A stretch of 8,369 bases of DNA from CAZWUL01 sp964636625 (GTDB taxonomy: Bacteria > Atribacterota > Phoenicimicrobiia > Phoenicimicrobiales > Stramentimicrobiaceae), in contig CAZWUL010000041.1 of assembly GCA_964636625.1 (NCBI GenBank), positions 1-8,369 on the forward strand, written 5' to 3'. Both the position numbers and the translations under genes were made by a program. Positions 1 through 5,829 of the stretch are shown piece by piece. The notes below the pieces were generated by a model, which was not told where the DNA came from, ran no database searches, and was given only the letters and a program-made list of their open reading frames with translations. Position 1 is the first letter of the stretch; the number at the start of each line of letters is the position of its first letter.

Positions 1-265
1 TTTTATCTGAGGCATCGATAAAATTTCGAATACTTTTTTGATGAGGCAATTCGTAATCTTGCGTAAAACAAATAAGTTTATTATAATGGTTAAATTATAA
101 TTTTTTATATTGTTTTATTTAAAAACTTTTTAGCTCTTTTTCTTTCGTTTTTTTATTTATACTTTAACTATAATATTTCTTAAGCAATACAACTTACAGC
201 TTTGCGATTCAGGTAAAGATTGTCATCAAGTTTATCATAATCTTTTTATAGTAAAACCATTTCAT
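1..265. other. AT-rich non-coding stretch downstream of the oxoamine synthase gene
   Basis: I see no supportable gene here. The minus strand has two short open stretches without a usable start codon. One runs off the left edge from about position 93 and includes the residues DYELPHQKSIRNFIDASDK. The other covers about 180-244 and includes DDNLYLNRKAVSCIA. They look slightly more protein-like than random AT-rich DNA and might be gene remnants, but I recognise no family. No strong stem with a T-run follows the upstream gene's stop, so its terminator is not identified. The only pairing noted is AAAGATT/AATCTTT around 213-244, with a long loop and no T-tract. Confidence 0.4.
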
Positions 266-1456
266 TTAAATTATTCCTAGAGATTTTCCAGCCTTTTCAA
301 AAATCTCAAGTGCTTCCTGGATATCATCTGTACTATGATTAGCAAGAACGTGTGATCTTAATCTGCTTGTCCCTTTTGGGACAGCTGGAAAAACAATGGG
401 GCAAATAAAAATACCCATCTCATTAACAATTTTACAAAGCTGCAATGTCTCTTCTTCCTCCCCAATAATAATAGGAACAATTGCTGTAACAGTATCTCCG
501 GTATTGTATCCCATTGATTTTATTCCAGTTCTAAACTGTTCCATATTTTTATGCAACTTTTCAACTCGCTCAGGTTCATCTTCAATTACTTCGAAAGCTG
601 CCATGGCAACTGCAGCGTTTACTGGTGGAATAGGAGCTGAAAAAATAAATGGCCTGGAATTATGTCTTAGATAATCAATTATCTCTTTTTTACCAGCAAT
701 ATATCCACCTACAGCAGGAATAGTCTTGCTCAAAGTACCCATATGGAGGTCCACCGCATTCTCTAATCCGAAATATTCTTCAATGCCATGCCCTGTTTTG
801 CCAAGCACTCCAATAGAATGGGCTTCATCTACCATTACCATTGCACCATATTTTTTAGCTAGACGTGAGATTTCCGGTAAGTTTGCTACGTCCCCATCCA
901 TACTGTAAACACCATCTACTATTATAATCTTATTAGTATAATTAGCTGATTCTTCTAAAATGGCTTCTAATCTTTTCATGTCATTATGTAAGAAAGATCT
1001 ATATCTAGCTCCTGAAAGCATACATCCATCTATAATGCTGGCATGGTCAATCTTATCAATTATTACTAAATCTCCTCTTTGATAAAGAGATGTAATTGCT
1101 GCTAAATTTGTTACATAGCCACTGGTATAAGTAATTGCATCTTCGGCTCCTTTAAATTGAGCAATCTTCGCTTCCAATCTATTGTGCACCTCAGTAGTAC
1201 CTGATAAAAAGCGCACACCAGAAGTACCTGTACCATATTTTTCAATAGCCTTAATTCCTGCTTCTTTTAACCTGGGATGATCAATTAAAGCTAAATAATT
1301 ATAGGAAGCTAACATAATTTTTTCTTTTTGGTCAACCACTACTCTTGATTGAGAAGAATTCTCAATAGTTTTTAACCAAAAAAATGTCTCATTGTCTTTT
1401 AGTCGTTTTACTCTTTGACTAACCTGAGCTATTTTTTCTTTTAAAGAAACTCCCAT
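266..1456 (-). CDS. PLP-dependent alpha-oxoamine synthase (KBL/AONS-like), substrate uncertain
   Basis: A 396-residue fold-type I PLP enzyme of the alpha-oxoamine synthase family, which joins an amino acid to an acyl-CoA with loss of CO2. Known members are glycine C-acetyltransferase (KBL), 8-amino-7-oxononanoate synthase, serine palmitoyltransferase and ALA synthase. Visible family features are GTGTSGVRFLSGT (75-87), the ring-stacking His138 in IDHAS, DGVYSMDGD (181-189), DEAH (210-213) and the PLP-binding Lys244 in GTLSK, followed by an unusual TIPAVGG. FSAPIPP (272-278) and the C-terminal SRLR (364-367) also fit. Length is normal for the family. ATG start at 1454-1456, preceded by GAGGAG about 7 nt upstream. 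It lies 28 nt after the preceding gene and is probably the last gene of that operon. No biotin genes and no threonine dehydrogenase gene are nearby, so the sequence does not decide between KBL, AONS or another acyl specificity. Family call strong; substrate unknown. Confidence 0.9.
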   Translation of the reverse strand: MGVSLKEKIAQVSQRVKRLKDNETFFWLKTIENSSQSRVVVDQKEKIMLASYNYLALIDHPRLKEAGIKAIEKYGTGTSGVRFLSGTTEVHNRLEAKIAQFKGAEDAITYTSGYVTNLAAITSLYQRGDLVIIDKIDHASIIDGCMLSGARYRSFLHNDMKRLEAILEESANYTNKIIIVDGVYSMDGDVANLPEISRLAKKYGAMVMVDEAHSIGVLGKTGHGIEEYFGLENAVDLHMGTLSKTIPAVGGYIAGKKEIIDYLRHNSRPFIFSAPIPPVNAAVAMAAFEVIEDEPERVEKLHKNMEQFRTGIKSMGYNTGDTVTAIVPIIIGEEEETLQLCKIVNEMGIFICPIVFPAVPKGTSRLRSHVLANHSTDDIQEALEIFEKAGKSLGII

Positions 1457-1484
1457 TTTTTACTCCTCTTTTTATAAATTAAAT

Positions 1485-2396
1485 CTAAATGTTTAACTTT
1501 TCTATTCTTGGCTTAAAGTCTATTTTTCTTAATAAGTCAAGATAATCTCTTTCTCCTAACTCTTCAGGTTTTTTGCCGGAAATAGCAACCAATGCCCCCT
1601 GGAAGACATTGGTACCAAAAGACCTCCCCTGAAATTGAGGTGTTGTAGTGACTAAATATTGAACTCCTCTGTCTTTTAAATCCTGTACATTATCTGCAGT
1701 TACTGTATTAGTTATAACAATCTTACCGTTCATTTTCTCAGGCATATACTGACTAATAGCTATATAGTCACCAGCAATTATATCTGCATCATCAAAAAAA
1801 TGACCAAATTTGTTGTTGGTTTTTTCCTGTTTTTCCCCGGTAGGATACAAGTATTTAATGGGGAGATTTACTAAAACAGGTATTATCACCCGTGCTATCT
1901 TATTTAGTGTGCTCAAACTATATATTGGTATCGGTATATTTAAGCATGAAATAAGATCACCAAAAATCATTTTACATCCTGCCTCTATCAGTCCTTCCGC
2001 CAGGCCAAACCTGTCTACCGTGATAAGCAGCAAGGCTCTTTTGCCCTGGAGAGCAATATCAGTATTTTGGGTAATATATCTTACTACATTTTTTTCTAGC
2101 ACATATTTAATCCCGGTGCCATCAACAATCGGCGTTTTTTTGATTACACTAACAATTCTGGCAGATTCTTTGATAGTGTATTTTTTCCCTTTTGGTCCAG
2201 AATAAAGGTATAAATCTGTTCCTCCAAGAGTAAAGACATCTACCTTTCCGTCATACTCTTGATACAATTGCATCATTTTTTTTACATCACCGTCTGTTCC
2301 TCTTCTCTCTATTTCTATTTCCTGTCCCAGTAAATTTATCTTTGCTATATGGTCTCTAGTTGAGGAACCCAGGCTGACACCAAGCACTTTTTTCAT
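1485..2396 (-). CDS. Conserved protein of the 'quinate 5-dehydrogenase'-annotated family, function unproven
   Basis: A 303-residue protein matching a family that I recall from Clostridia and Halanaerobia under the automatic name quinate 5-dehydrogenase. Characteristic blocks are SLGSSTRDH (8-16), GTDGD (33-37), GGTDLYLY (58-65), DGTG (92-95), DRFGLAEGL (128-136), FGDL (145-148), LYPTGEKQ (183-190), ADIIAGD (204-210), ITNTV (228-232) and TTTPQFQGRSFGTN (250-263). I do not see a classical shikimate-dehydrogenase substrate motif or an obvious GxGxxG nucleotide loop, so the enzymatic name should be treated as a label. There is no signal peptide or clear membrane segment, so it is probably cytosolic. 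ATG start at 2394-2396 with AGGAGA at 2405-2410. That Shine-Dalgarno overlaps the last codons of the upstream regulator gene and the gap is only 5 nt, which suggests translational coupling. The oxoamine synthase gene follows after 28 nt. Confidence 0.75.
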   Translation of the reverse strand: MKKVLGVSLGSSTRDHIAKINLLGQEIEIERRGTDGDVKKMMQLYQEYDGKVDVFTLGGTDLYLYSGPKGKKYTIKESARIVSVIKKTPIVDGTGIKYVLEKNVVRYITQNTDIALQGKRALLLITVDRFGLAEGLIEAGCKMIFGDLISCLNIPIPIYSLSTLNKIARVIIPVLVNLPIKYLYPTGEKQEKTNNKFGHFFDDADIIAGDYIAISQYMPEKMNGKIVITNTVTADNVQDLKDRGVQYLVTTTPQFQGRSFGTNVFQGALVAISGKKPEELGERDYLDLLRKIDFKPRIEKLNI

Positions 2397-2401
2397 TATC
2401 T

Positions 2402-2944
2402 TTATCTCCTGTCTGCCGAAATTACTTTAACTTCCCTTAGAATATTTTTAATAATTTCAGGAGCAATATATTTGTCTTCTAAAATTGGTGATTTGCCAAT
2501 CTCTACTCCAATTACCTGTATGCTGAATAACTTTTCCGCTACATTTACCCTTTTATCAGAACCCAAAAAAATGATTAAATCATAATCAATTAAATTAGTA
2601 ATCATCGATATAATTACATTAAAAAGATCAACCTTTTCCTTCGTTTCAATAAATTCATTGCTTTCTTTTTTGTTTAAAAGTAAAGCAAAATCAACACCTA
2701 TTTCCTGTGCTTTTTCTAATATTTCATTTTTATTTTTTATAGGAAAGCCAATAAGGGCAATTTTTTTACCTCTCCTGATTTCGCCAAGGCTTTCCAGACG
2801 AGAAACAAAAGTTCTTTCAATCCCCAATTTTCTAGCTGCTTCGACCTGGGTCAACCCCTCTGTTCTTAATTTTATAATTCTGCTAATCTCTCTATCCAAT
2901 TTTTCTCGTGATAGAACTTTCTCACCAATTCTAATAAAATTCAT
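2402..2944 (-). CDS. Helix-turn-helix transcriptional regulator with C-terminal alpha/beta domain
   Basis: A 180-residue predicted DNA-binding regulator. An N-terminal helix-turn-helix occupies about residues 22-54: LTQVEAARKLG forms the first helix and turn, and IERTFVSRLESLG forms the recognition helix. From residue 59 a second region begins with KKIALIGFPIKNKNEI and continues through FALLL (86-90), YDLIIFLGSDKR (121-132) and VIGVEIGKSPI (144-154). This alternating strand/helix pattern looks like a ligand-sensing alpha/beta domain, but I cannot name the ligand. I recall such proteins beside the 'quinate 5-dehydrogenase' family, which is the arrangement here. The gene is first in the operon. 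Its promoter is a perfect sigma-A match with repeated TGTGTACA at the start site, so autoregulation is likely. ATG start at 2942-2944 with only a weak AGG upstream and a predicted leader of about 25 nt. Confidence 0.8.
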   Translation of the reverse strand: MNFIRIGEKVLSREKLDREISRIIKLRTEGLTQVEAARKLGIERTFVSRLESLGEIRRGKKIALIGFPIKNKNEILEKAQEIGVDFALLLNKKESNEFIETKEKVDLFNVIISMITNLIDYDLIIFLGSDKRVNVAEKLFSIQVIGVEIGKSPILEDKYIAPEIIKNILREVKVISADRR

Positions 2945-2957
2945 AAATATAATTACC

Positions 2958-2977
2958 TGTACACAATTTTGTACACA
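2958..2977 (-). promoter_or_regulatory. Candidate operator: two TGTGTACA repeats over the transcription start
   Basis: The minus strand reads TGTGTACAAAATTGTGTACA. The octamer TGTGTACA occurs twice at 2970-2977 and 2958-2965, with a 12-nt period. Because TGTACA is itself a palindrome, the same DNA also contains two inverted TGTACA cores 6 nt apart. The first copy shares its first base with the last base of the -10 box, and the pair covers the predicted start site, an ideal position for repression. I saw no further TGTGTACA copy in the window. The obvious candidate binder is the helix-turn-helix protein encoded directly downstream, but that is inference. Confidence 0.75.
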
Positions 2978-3005
2978 TTATATATCAACAATAAAATGTT
3001 GTCAA
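2977..3005 (-). promoter_or_regulatory. Perfect consensus sigma-A promoter of the regulator operon
   Basis: Read on the minus strand, TTGACA (3000-3005) and TATAAT (2977-2982) are separated by exactly 17 nt (2983-2999). Both hexamers match the consensus at all positions. The predicted transcription start is near 2970, giving a leader of about 25 nt before the ATG at 2944. An unregulated promoter of this quality would be strong, which fits a repressor acting on the adjacent repeats. Confidence 0.9.
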
Positions 3006-3042
3006 ATTTATCATGCTTTCTGATTTTTAAACAAACTTACTC

Positions 3043-3068
3043 AAAAAGGGGCTTATAAAATGAATGCC
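3043..3068 (-). terminator. Possible weak terminator after mnmA
   Basis: Directly after the mnmA stop codon the minus strand has GGC-A-TT, an 8-nt loop, AAGCC, then CC and a run of five T (3043-3047). The stem is only five pairs with a bulged A, so this is a weak structure. It is the best candidate between mnmA and the next promoter. Confidence 0.3.
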
Positions 3069-4166
3069 TTAAATGGTAATGATTCCACCGCCAAGAACAA
3101 CATCATCATCATAAAAAACAGCTGACTGACCTGGTGTAATAGCTCTTTTTGGTTCTTCAAAAATTACTCGCAGATTGTCATTTTCGTCCGGGAAAATAGT
3201 AGCTTTAGCTGGAGGTGTATTGTATCGGATTTGAACTTCTAATTGCATTGGATGTATAATTGGAGCAATTGAGCTGTAGTGAACTTTTACCAGTTTAAAT
3301 TCTTTCTTATAAAGATCCGCTTCATCTCCTATAACTATTTTATTTTCCTTATTATTAATCTCAACTATATATTTTCGGCTGTTTAAAGATAAACCTGTTT
3401 TTCGCCTTTGTCCTATAGTATAGAAGGCAACACCTTTGTGTCTTCCTAAGATATTTCCGGAAGTATCAACAAAATAGCCTGGTTGATTTTTATCCTGCTG
3501 TGACGCTCTCTGCTCAATTAGCTCTCGATAATTATTGCCGGTAATAAAGCATATTTCCTGGCTTTCCTTTATCTTTAAAGATTTTAACCCAGCATTACTG
3601 GCAATCTTTTCCACACTCTTTTTTGTTAGATCTCCCAATGGAAAGACAGAACGGGAGAGAATATCATACCCTAATCTATAAAGAAAATAAGATTGGTCTT
3701 TTTTTCTATCCACCCCTCTCTTTAAAATATATCTGTCCTGGCCTGTTTTGTGTTCAATTCTGGCATAATGACCGCTGGCTATATATGATATCCCGTTATT
3801 AGAAGCATGCTTTAAAAGTAAAGGAAATTTTATTTTTTCATTGCATAACACACATGGGTTTGGCGTTATTCCATTCTGGTATTTCCTCACAAAATCTTTA
3901 ATGACTATTCTACTAAAAGCTTCTCTATAATCTATTTCGTGTAATGTAATGTTTAATTTATCCGCCACTTCCCGAACTGTATTGCTATCATAAAAATATT
4001 CCTTATTGTGGGTTCCTTTTCCAAAATCATAATCACGACAGCCATCAGTAACAAGGTGAAAATAAACTCCTGTTACCTGGTATCCATTTTCTTTTAATAG
4101 AAAAGCTGCAGTATTGCTATCAATACCACCACTCATTGCCAGTAAAACACTTTTCTTTTTTTTCAT
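3069..4166 (-). CDS. mnmA: tRNA-specific 2-thiouridylase MnmA, three-cysteine variant
   Basis: A 365-residue cytosolic enzyme that activates U34 of Lys, Glu and Gln tRNAs with ATP and replaces O2 by sulfur, a step of mnm5s2U synthesis. The PP-loop SGGIDS is at 12-17. TPNPCVLCN (101-109) and QEICFI (203-208) mark the catalytic site, with C108 and C206 equivalent to E. coli Cys102 and Cys199. GHYAR (132-136), KDQSYFL (156-162) and YTIGQRR (249-255) are further family signatures, and the C-terminal beta-barrel runs from about 285. Length is normal. The notable point is C105, where E. coli MnmA has Asp99. The site therefore has C-x2-C plus a third Cys, a good fit to a [4Fe-4S] cluster. ATG start at 4164-4166 with GGGGAG 5 nt upstream. 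It lies 20 nt after a second PP-loop thiolation gene and is probably co-transcribed with it. The family assignment is firm; the cluster is inference. Confidence 0.95.
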   Translation of the reverse strand: MKKKKSVLLAMSGGIDSNTAAFLLKENGYQVTGVYFHLVTDGCRDYDFGKGTHNKEYFYDSNTVREVADKLNITLHEIDYREAFSRIVIKDFVRKYQNGITPNPCVLCNEKIKFPLLLKHASNNGISYIASGHYARIEHKTGQDRYILKRGVDRKKDQSYFLYRLGYDILSRSVFPLGDLTKKSVEKIASNAGLKSLKIKESQEICFITGNNYRELIEQRASQQDKNQPGYFVDTSGNILGRHKGVAFYTIGQRRKTGLSLNSRKYIVEINNKENKIVIGDEADLYKKEFKLVKVHYSSIAPIIHPMQLEVQIRYNTPPAKATIFPDENDNLRVIFEEPKRAITPGQSAVFYDDDVVLGGGIITI

Positions 4167-4186
4167 TCATACTCCCCATATTATAA

Positions 4187-5212
4187 TTATAATATCAGGT
4201 GCTTAGCTATTTCCTGTTGAGGCAACCCCTGAACAATTCTTTGTTGATTTATTTTATAATAAGCATTCTGTATATTAATATCTACAAAATCTTTATCTGA
4301 ATTCCTATCGCAATACCTGGCAGTAATTCTGCTTGCTAAATCTAATATGTTATTTATCTCAACAATTTTTACATCTTCCCTAGCTGAATTATTATAAATG
4401 CGTAACAACGAAACAGGGCCTTTAAAATTTTTTGAATTTAATAAAAAATCCTGTGGTTGAACCATGGAGAATAATTTATTATTTTCTTGCTCATTTCTGC
4501 CTACTACCAACTTTGTATTTTTGTTAAGGTTAAAATGTCGACCGACTTTTAACAATTCTATATCATTCTTATTAAAATTATTTTTAGATAATAAATCATT
4601 CATCCTTTTTGCAAATCCTGGTTCAGTTAATTTACAACCACCTGCCGGAGCAGGATATTTTTTAATTCCCCAGCTTTTTGCAAGGGCAATTTGTCTTTTT
4701 CTTGACCGTCCTTGAATATCCATTAATTGAGAGCGATTAATAATCTTTTGCTTCTCCGGCAATGTTTCAGGCAATAATAAAGCAGAAAGAGGTCTTACAA
4801 TCCATTGTCCAAACCCTGACTCCTTACTAATCTTCAAGATACACGCTTTATTTTGAGTCATCGGTCTCTGGCCAAGAACTTCTCCACTAATTATAAATGA
4901 AGCTTTTTCTTTTTTCATTAGCTCACCTGCCTTACGAAACATTGTAATCCGGCAATCGATACATGGATTAATATGTTTACCGAAACCATGCTTGGGCTCA
5001 AAAAGTAATTTTATAAGTTCTTCACTTATGTCTTCTGTAATAAACTTAAAATTTAGGTATTTTTCTGTATAAGCATCAGGTTTATCTTCTATAAAGGGGT
5101 TTTTAAACTTTATCCCTATTACATCTATATTCTGCTCTAAGATGATTTTGATAGCTAAAATACTATCTAAACCACCAGAATAAAGTGCTACTGCTTTCTT
5201 TTTATTACTCAC
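4187..5212 (-). CDS. ThiI/MnmA-like PP-loop tRNA-thiolation enzyme with probable NFACT-R-like C-terminus
   Basis: A 341-residue protein whose N-terminal half is a PP-loop ATP pyrophosphatase: SGGLDS (12-17), HGFGKHINPCIDCR (75-88), then SGEVLGQRPMTQ (109-120), a block I associate with a ThiI/MnmA-related family of unknown exact target. PAPAGGCKLTEP (187-198) supplies Cys193. Cys84, Cys87 and Cys193 together make a C-x2-C plus Cys pattern like that of iron-sulfur-dependent tRNA thiolases. Around 223-248, VGRHFNL followed by VVGRNEQENNKL resembles the NFACT-R RNA-binding domain, which often follows this type of PP-loop domain. The last ~80 residues have no motif that I recognise. GTG start at 5210-5212, preceded by a modest AGAAGG. 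mnmA follows after 20 nt. Automatic names such as thiouridine synthase are plausible, but the tRNA position modified cannot be read from sequence. Confidence 0.8.
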   Translation of the reverse strand: MSNKKKAVALYSGGLDSILAIKIILEQNIDVIGIKFKNPFIEDKPDAYTEKYLNFKFITEDISEELIKLLFEPKHGFGKHINPCIDCRITMFRKAGELMKKEKASFIISGEVLGQRPMTQNKACILKISKESGFGQWIVRPLSALLLPETLPEKQKIINRSQLMDIQGRSRKRQIALAKSWGIKKYPAPAGGCKLTEPGFAKRMNDLLSKNNFNKNDIELLKVGRHFNLNKNTKLVVGRNEQENNKLFSMVQPQDFLLNSKNFKGPVSLLRIYNNSAREDVKIVEINNILDLASRITARYCDRNSDKDFVDINIQNAYYKINQQRIVQGLPQQEIAKHLIL

Positions 5213-5350
5213 AAGAACCTTCTTCCCTTTATTTTCTAATAAAAATAATAATTTAGCTTAATAACTGAATAAATATATACAATTTTTGTATTGAATAATT
5301 ATTAACCAACCCGTTTTTTTTGATATGGATTACTTTTATTATCATTCTTA

Positions 5351-5379
5351 ATTATAAATAATTATAACAACATGATGAA
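5351..5379 (-). promoter_or_regulatory. Tentative promoter for the PP-loop/mnmA pair
   Basis: On the minus strand TATAAT (5351-5356) lies 17 nt downstream of TTCATC (5374-5379), which matches the -35 consensus at only 3 of 6 positions. A second TATAAT sits at 5361-5366. The ferredoxin terminator lies just upstream, so a new promoter is expected here. The region is AT-rich, so a chance TATAAT is likely. Confidence 0.3.
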
Positions 5380-5422
5380 GTACTAGAAATGGAGTCAGAA
5401 TGGGGATAGGAAATAGAAAATC

Positions 5423-5450
5423 AAGGAAGAGGCTAGTGTGCCCCTTCCTT
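5423..5450 (-). terminator. Rho-independent terminator after the ferredoxin gene
   Basis: The minus strand folds as AAGGAAGGGGC, a 6-nt loop (ACACTA), then GCCTCTTCCTT. That is an 11-pair stem with one G-U wobble. It begins 9 nt after the ferredoxin stop codon and is followed by a moderately T-rich GATTTTCTATTT. The stem is strong and GC-rich against the surrounding DNA, but the T-tract is interrupted. Confidence 0.75.
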
Positions 5451-5459
5451 TGTTCTCAT

Positions 5460-5645
5460 CTATTCACAGCTAATTGCCTCAACTGGACAATCTTCGGCTG
5501 CTTGCTGGCAAGACTCTTCCGCATCTTTGGGAACAGTGTCAACTTTAACAACTGCTACATCATCCTGCATTTCAAAAACTTCGGGGCATGTGCTCTCACA
5601 AAGTCCGCATCCAGTGCAAAGATCCTGATCAACTGTTGCCTTCAC
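5460..5645 (-). CDS. Single [4Fe-4S] ferredoxin
   Basis: A 61-residue acidic soluble electron carrier. CTGCGLCESTCP gives Cys10, Cys13, Cys16 and Cys20, and DCPVEAI gives Cys53. The pattern matches Thermotoga-type monocluster ferredoxins, where the first three cysteines plus the late Cys-Pro cysteine bind one [4Fe-4S] cluster. By that analogy Cys10, 13, 16 and 53 are the ligands and Cys20/Cys46 could form a disulfide in place of the lost second cluster. Cys60, next to the C-terminus, is an additional unpaired cysteine. The start is GTG (5643-5645) with a near-perfect AGGAGGTGA (5652-5660) 6-8 nt upstream, which fixes it and suggests high expression. The gene has its own terminator and is probably monocistronic. 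Redox partners are unknown. The tRNA-thiolation genes downstream are a possible but unproven link. Confidence 0.93.
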   Translation of the reverse strand: MKATVDQDLCTGCGLCESTCPEVFEMQDDVAVVKVDTVPKDAEESCQQAAEDCPVEAISCE

Positions 5646-5651
5646 AATATC

Positions 5652-5660
5652 TCACCTCCT
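5652..5660 (-). promoter_or_regulatory. Strong Shine-Dalgarno of the ferredoxin gene
   Basis: AGGAGGTGA on the minus strand, with 6 nt (TATTGT-side ATATT region) to the GTG initiator, is close to full anti-SD complementarity. It is the strongest ribosome binding site in the window and supports the non-ATG start. Confidence 0.85.
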
Positions 5661-5682
5661 ATAAATTCATATTTTACAATTT

Positions 5683-5710
5683 ACTGTATCAGCAAATTAA
5701 CCAGTACAAA
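5683..5710 (-). promoter_or_regulatory. Tentative promoter of the ferredoxin gene
   Basis: On the minus strand an extended -10, TG-A-TACAGT (hexamer 5683-5688), lies 16 nt after TTTGTA (5705-5710). Both hexamers match poorly (4/6 and 3/6). It is offered only because a promoter is expected in this 184-bp gap. Confidence 0.22.
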
Positions 5711-5829
5711 TCTTTATTTAATTGCCTGCTAAATATTTAAGGTAAAAATTTTGGTTAATTCGCTAAAACCTATGACCTATTTAAGATAACTTAAAAAGTT
5801 ATAAAATTCAAGCCTATTTTTTATTTTAT

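Noticed and set aside
209..265. 18-codon minus-strand ORF whose ATG follows directly on the oxoamine synthase stop
   Set aside because: Too short, no own Shine-Dalgarno, AT-driven composition and no recognisable motif.
1810..2205. Plus-strand open frame of 131 codons
   Set aside because: It is entirely antisense to the conserved 303-residue gene, with no Shine-Dalgarno or recognisable domain. Its hydrophobicity is a by-product of the complementary strand.
2658..3023. Plus-strand open frame of 121 codons crossing the regulator start and promoter
   Set aside because: It is antisense to the helix-turn-helix gene and reads through its consensus promoter and operator. No protein family features.
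5277..5291. Perfect inverted repeat ATACAA-TTT-TTGTAT upstream of the PP-loop gene
   Set aside because: Six A/T-rich pairs in very AT-rich DNA can occur by chance, there is no second copy, and it is not placed on a convincing promoter.
5213..5399. Riboswitch or T-box leader before the PP-loop/mnmA pair
   Set aside because: The gap is AT-rich with no recognisable aptamer core, T-box motif or terminator hairpin close to the GTG start.
5400..5732. Plus-strand open frame of 110 codons opposite the ferredoxin, with GGAG upstream of its ATG
   Set aside because: It runs antisense through the ferredoxin gene and its terminator, and its sequence is Cys/Leu/Asn-rich as expected of a shadow frame. The ferredoxin on the other strand is unmistakable.
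5786..5802. Perfect inverted repeat ATAACTT-AAA-AAGTTAT downstream of rnz, considered as a terminator
   Set aside because: The stem is AT-only and no T-run follows on the minus strand, so termination is not supported. It may be a chance palindrome.
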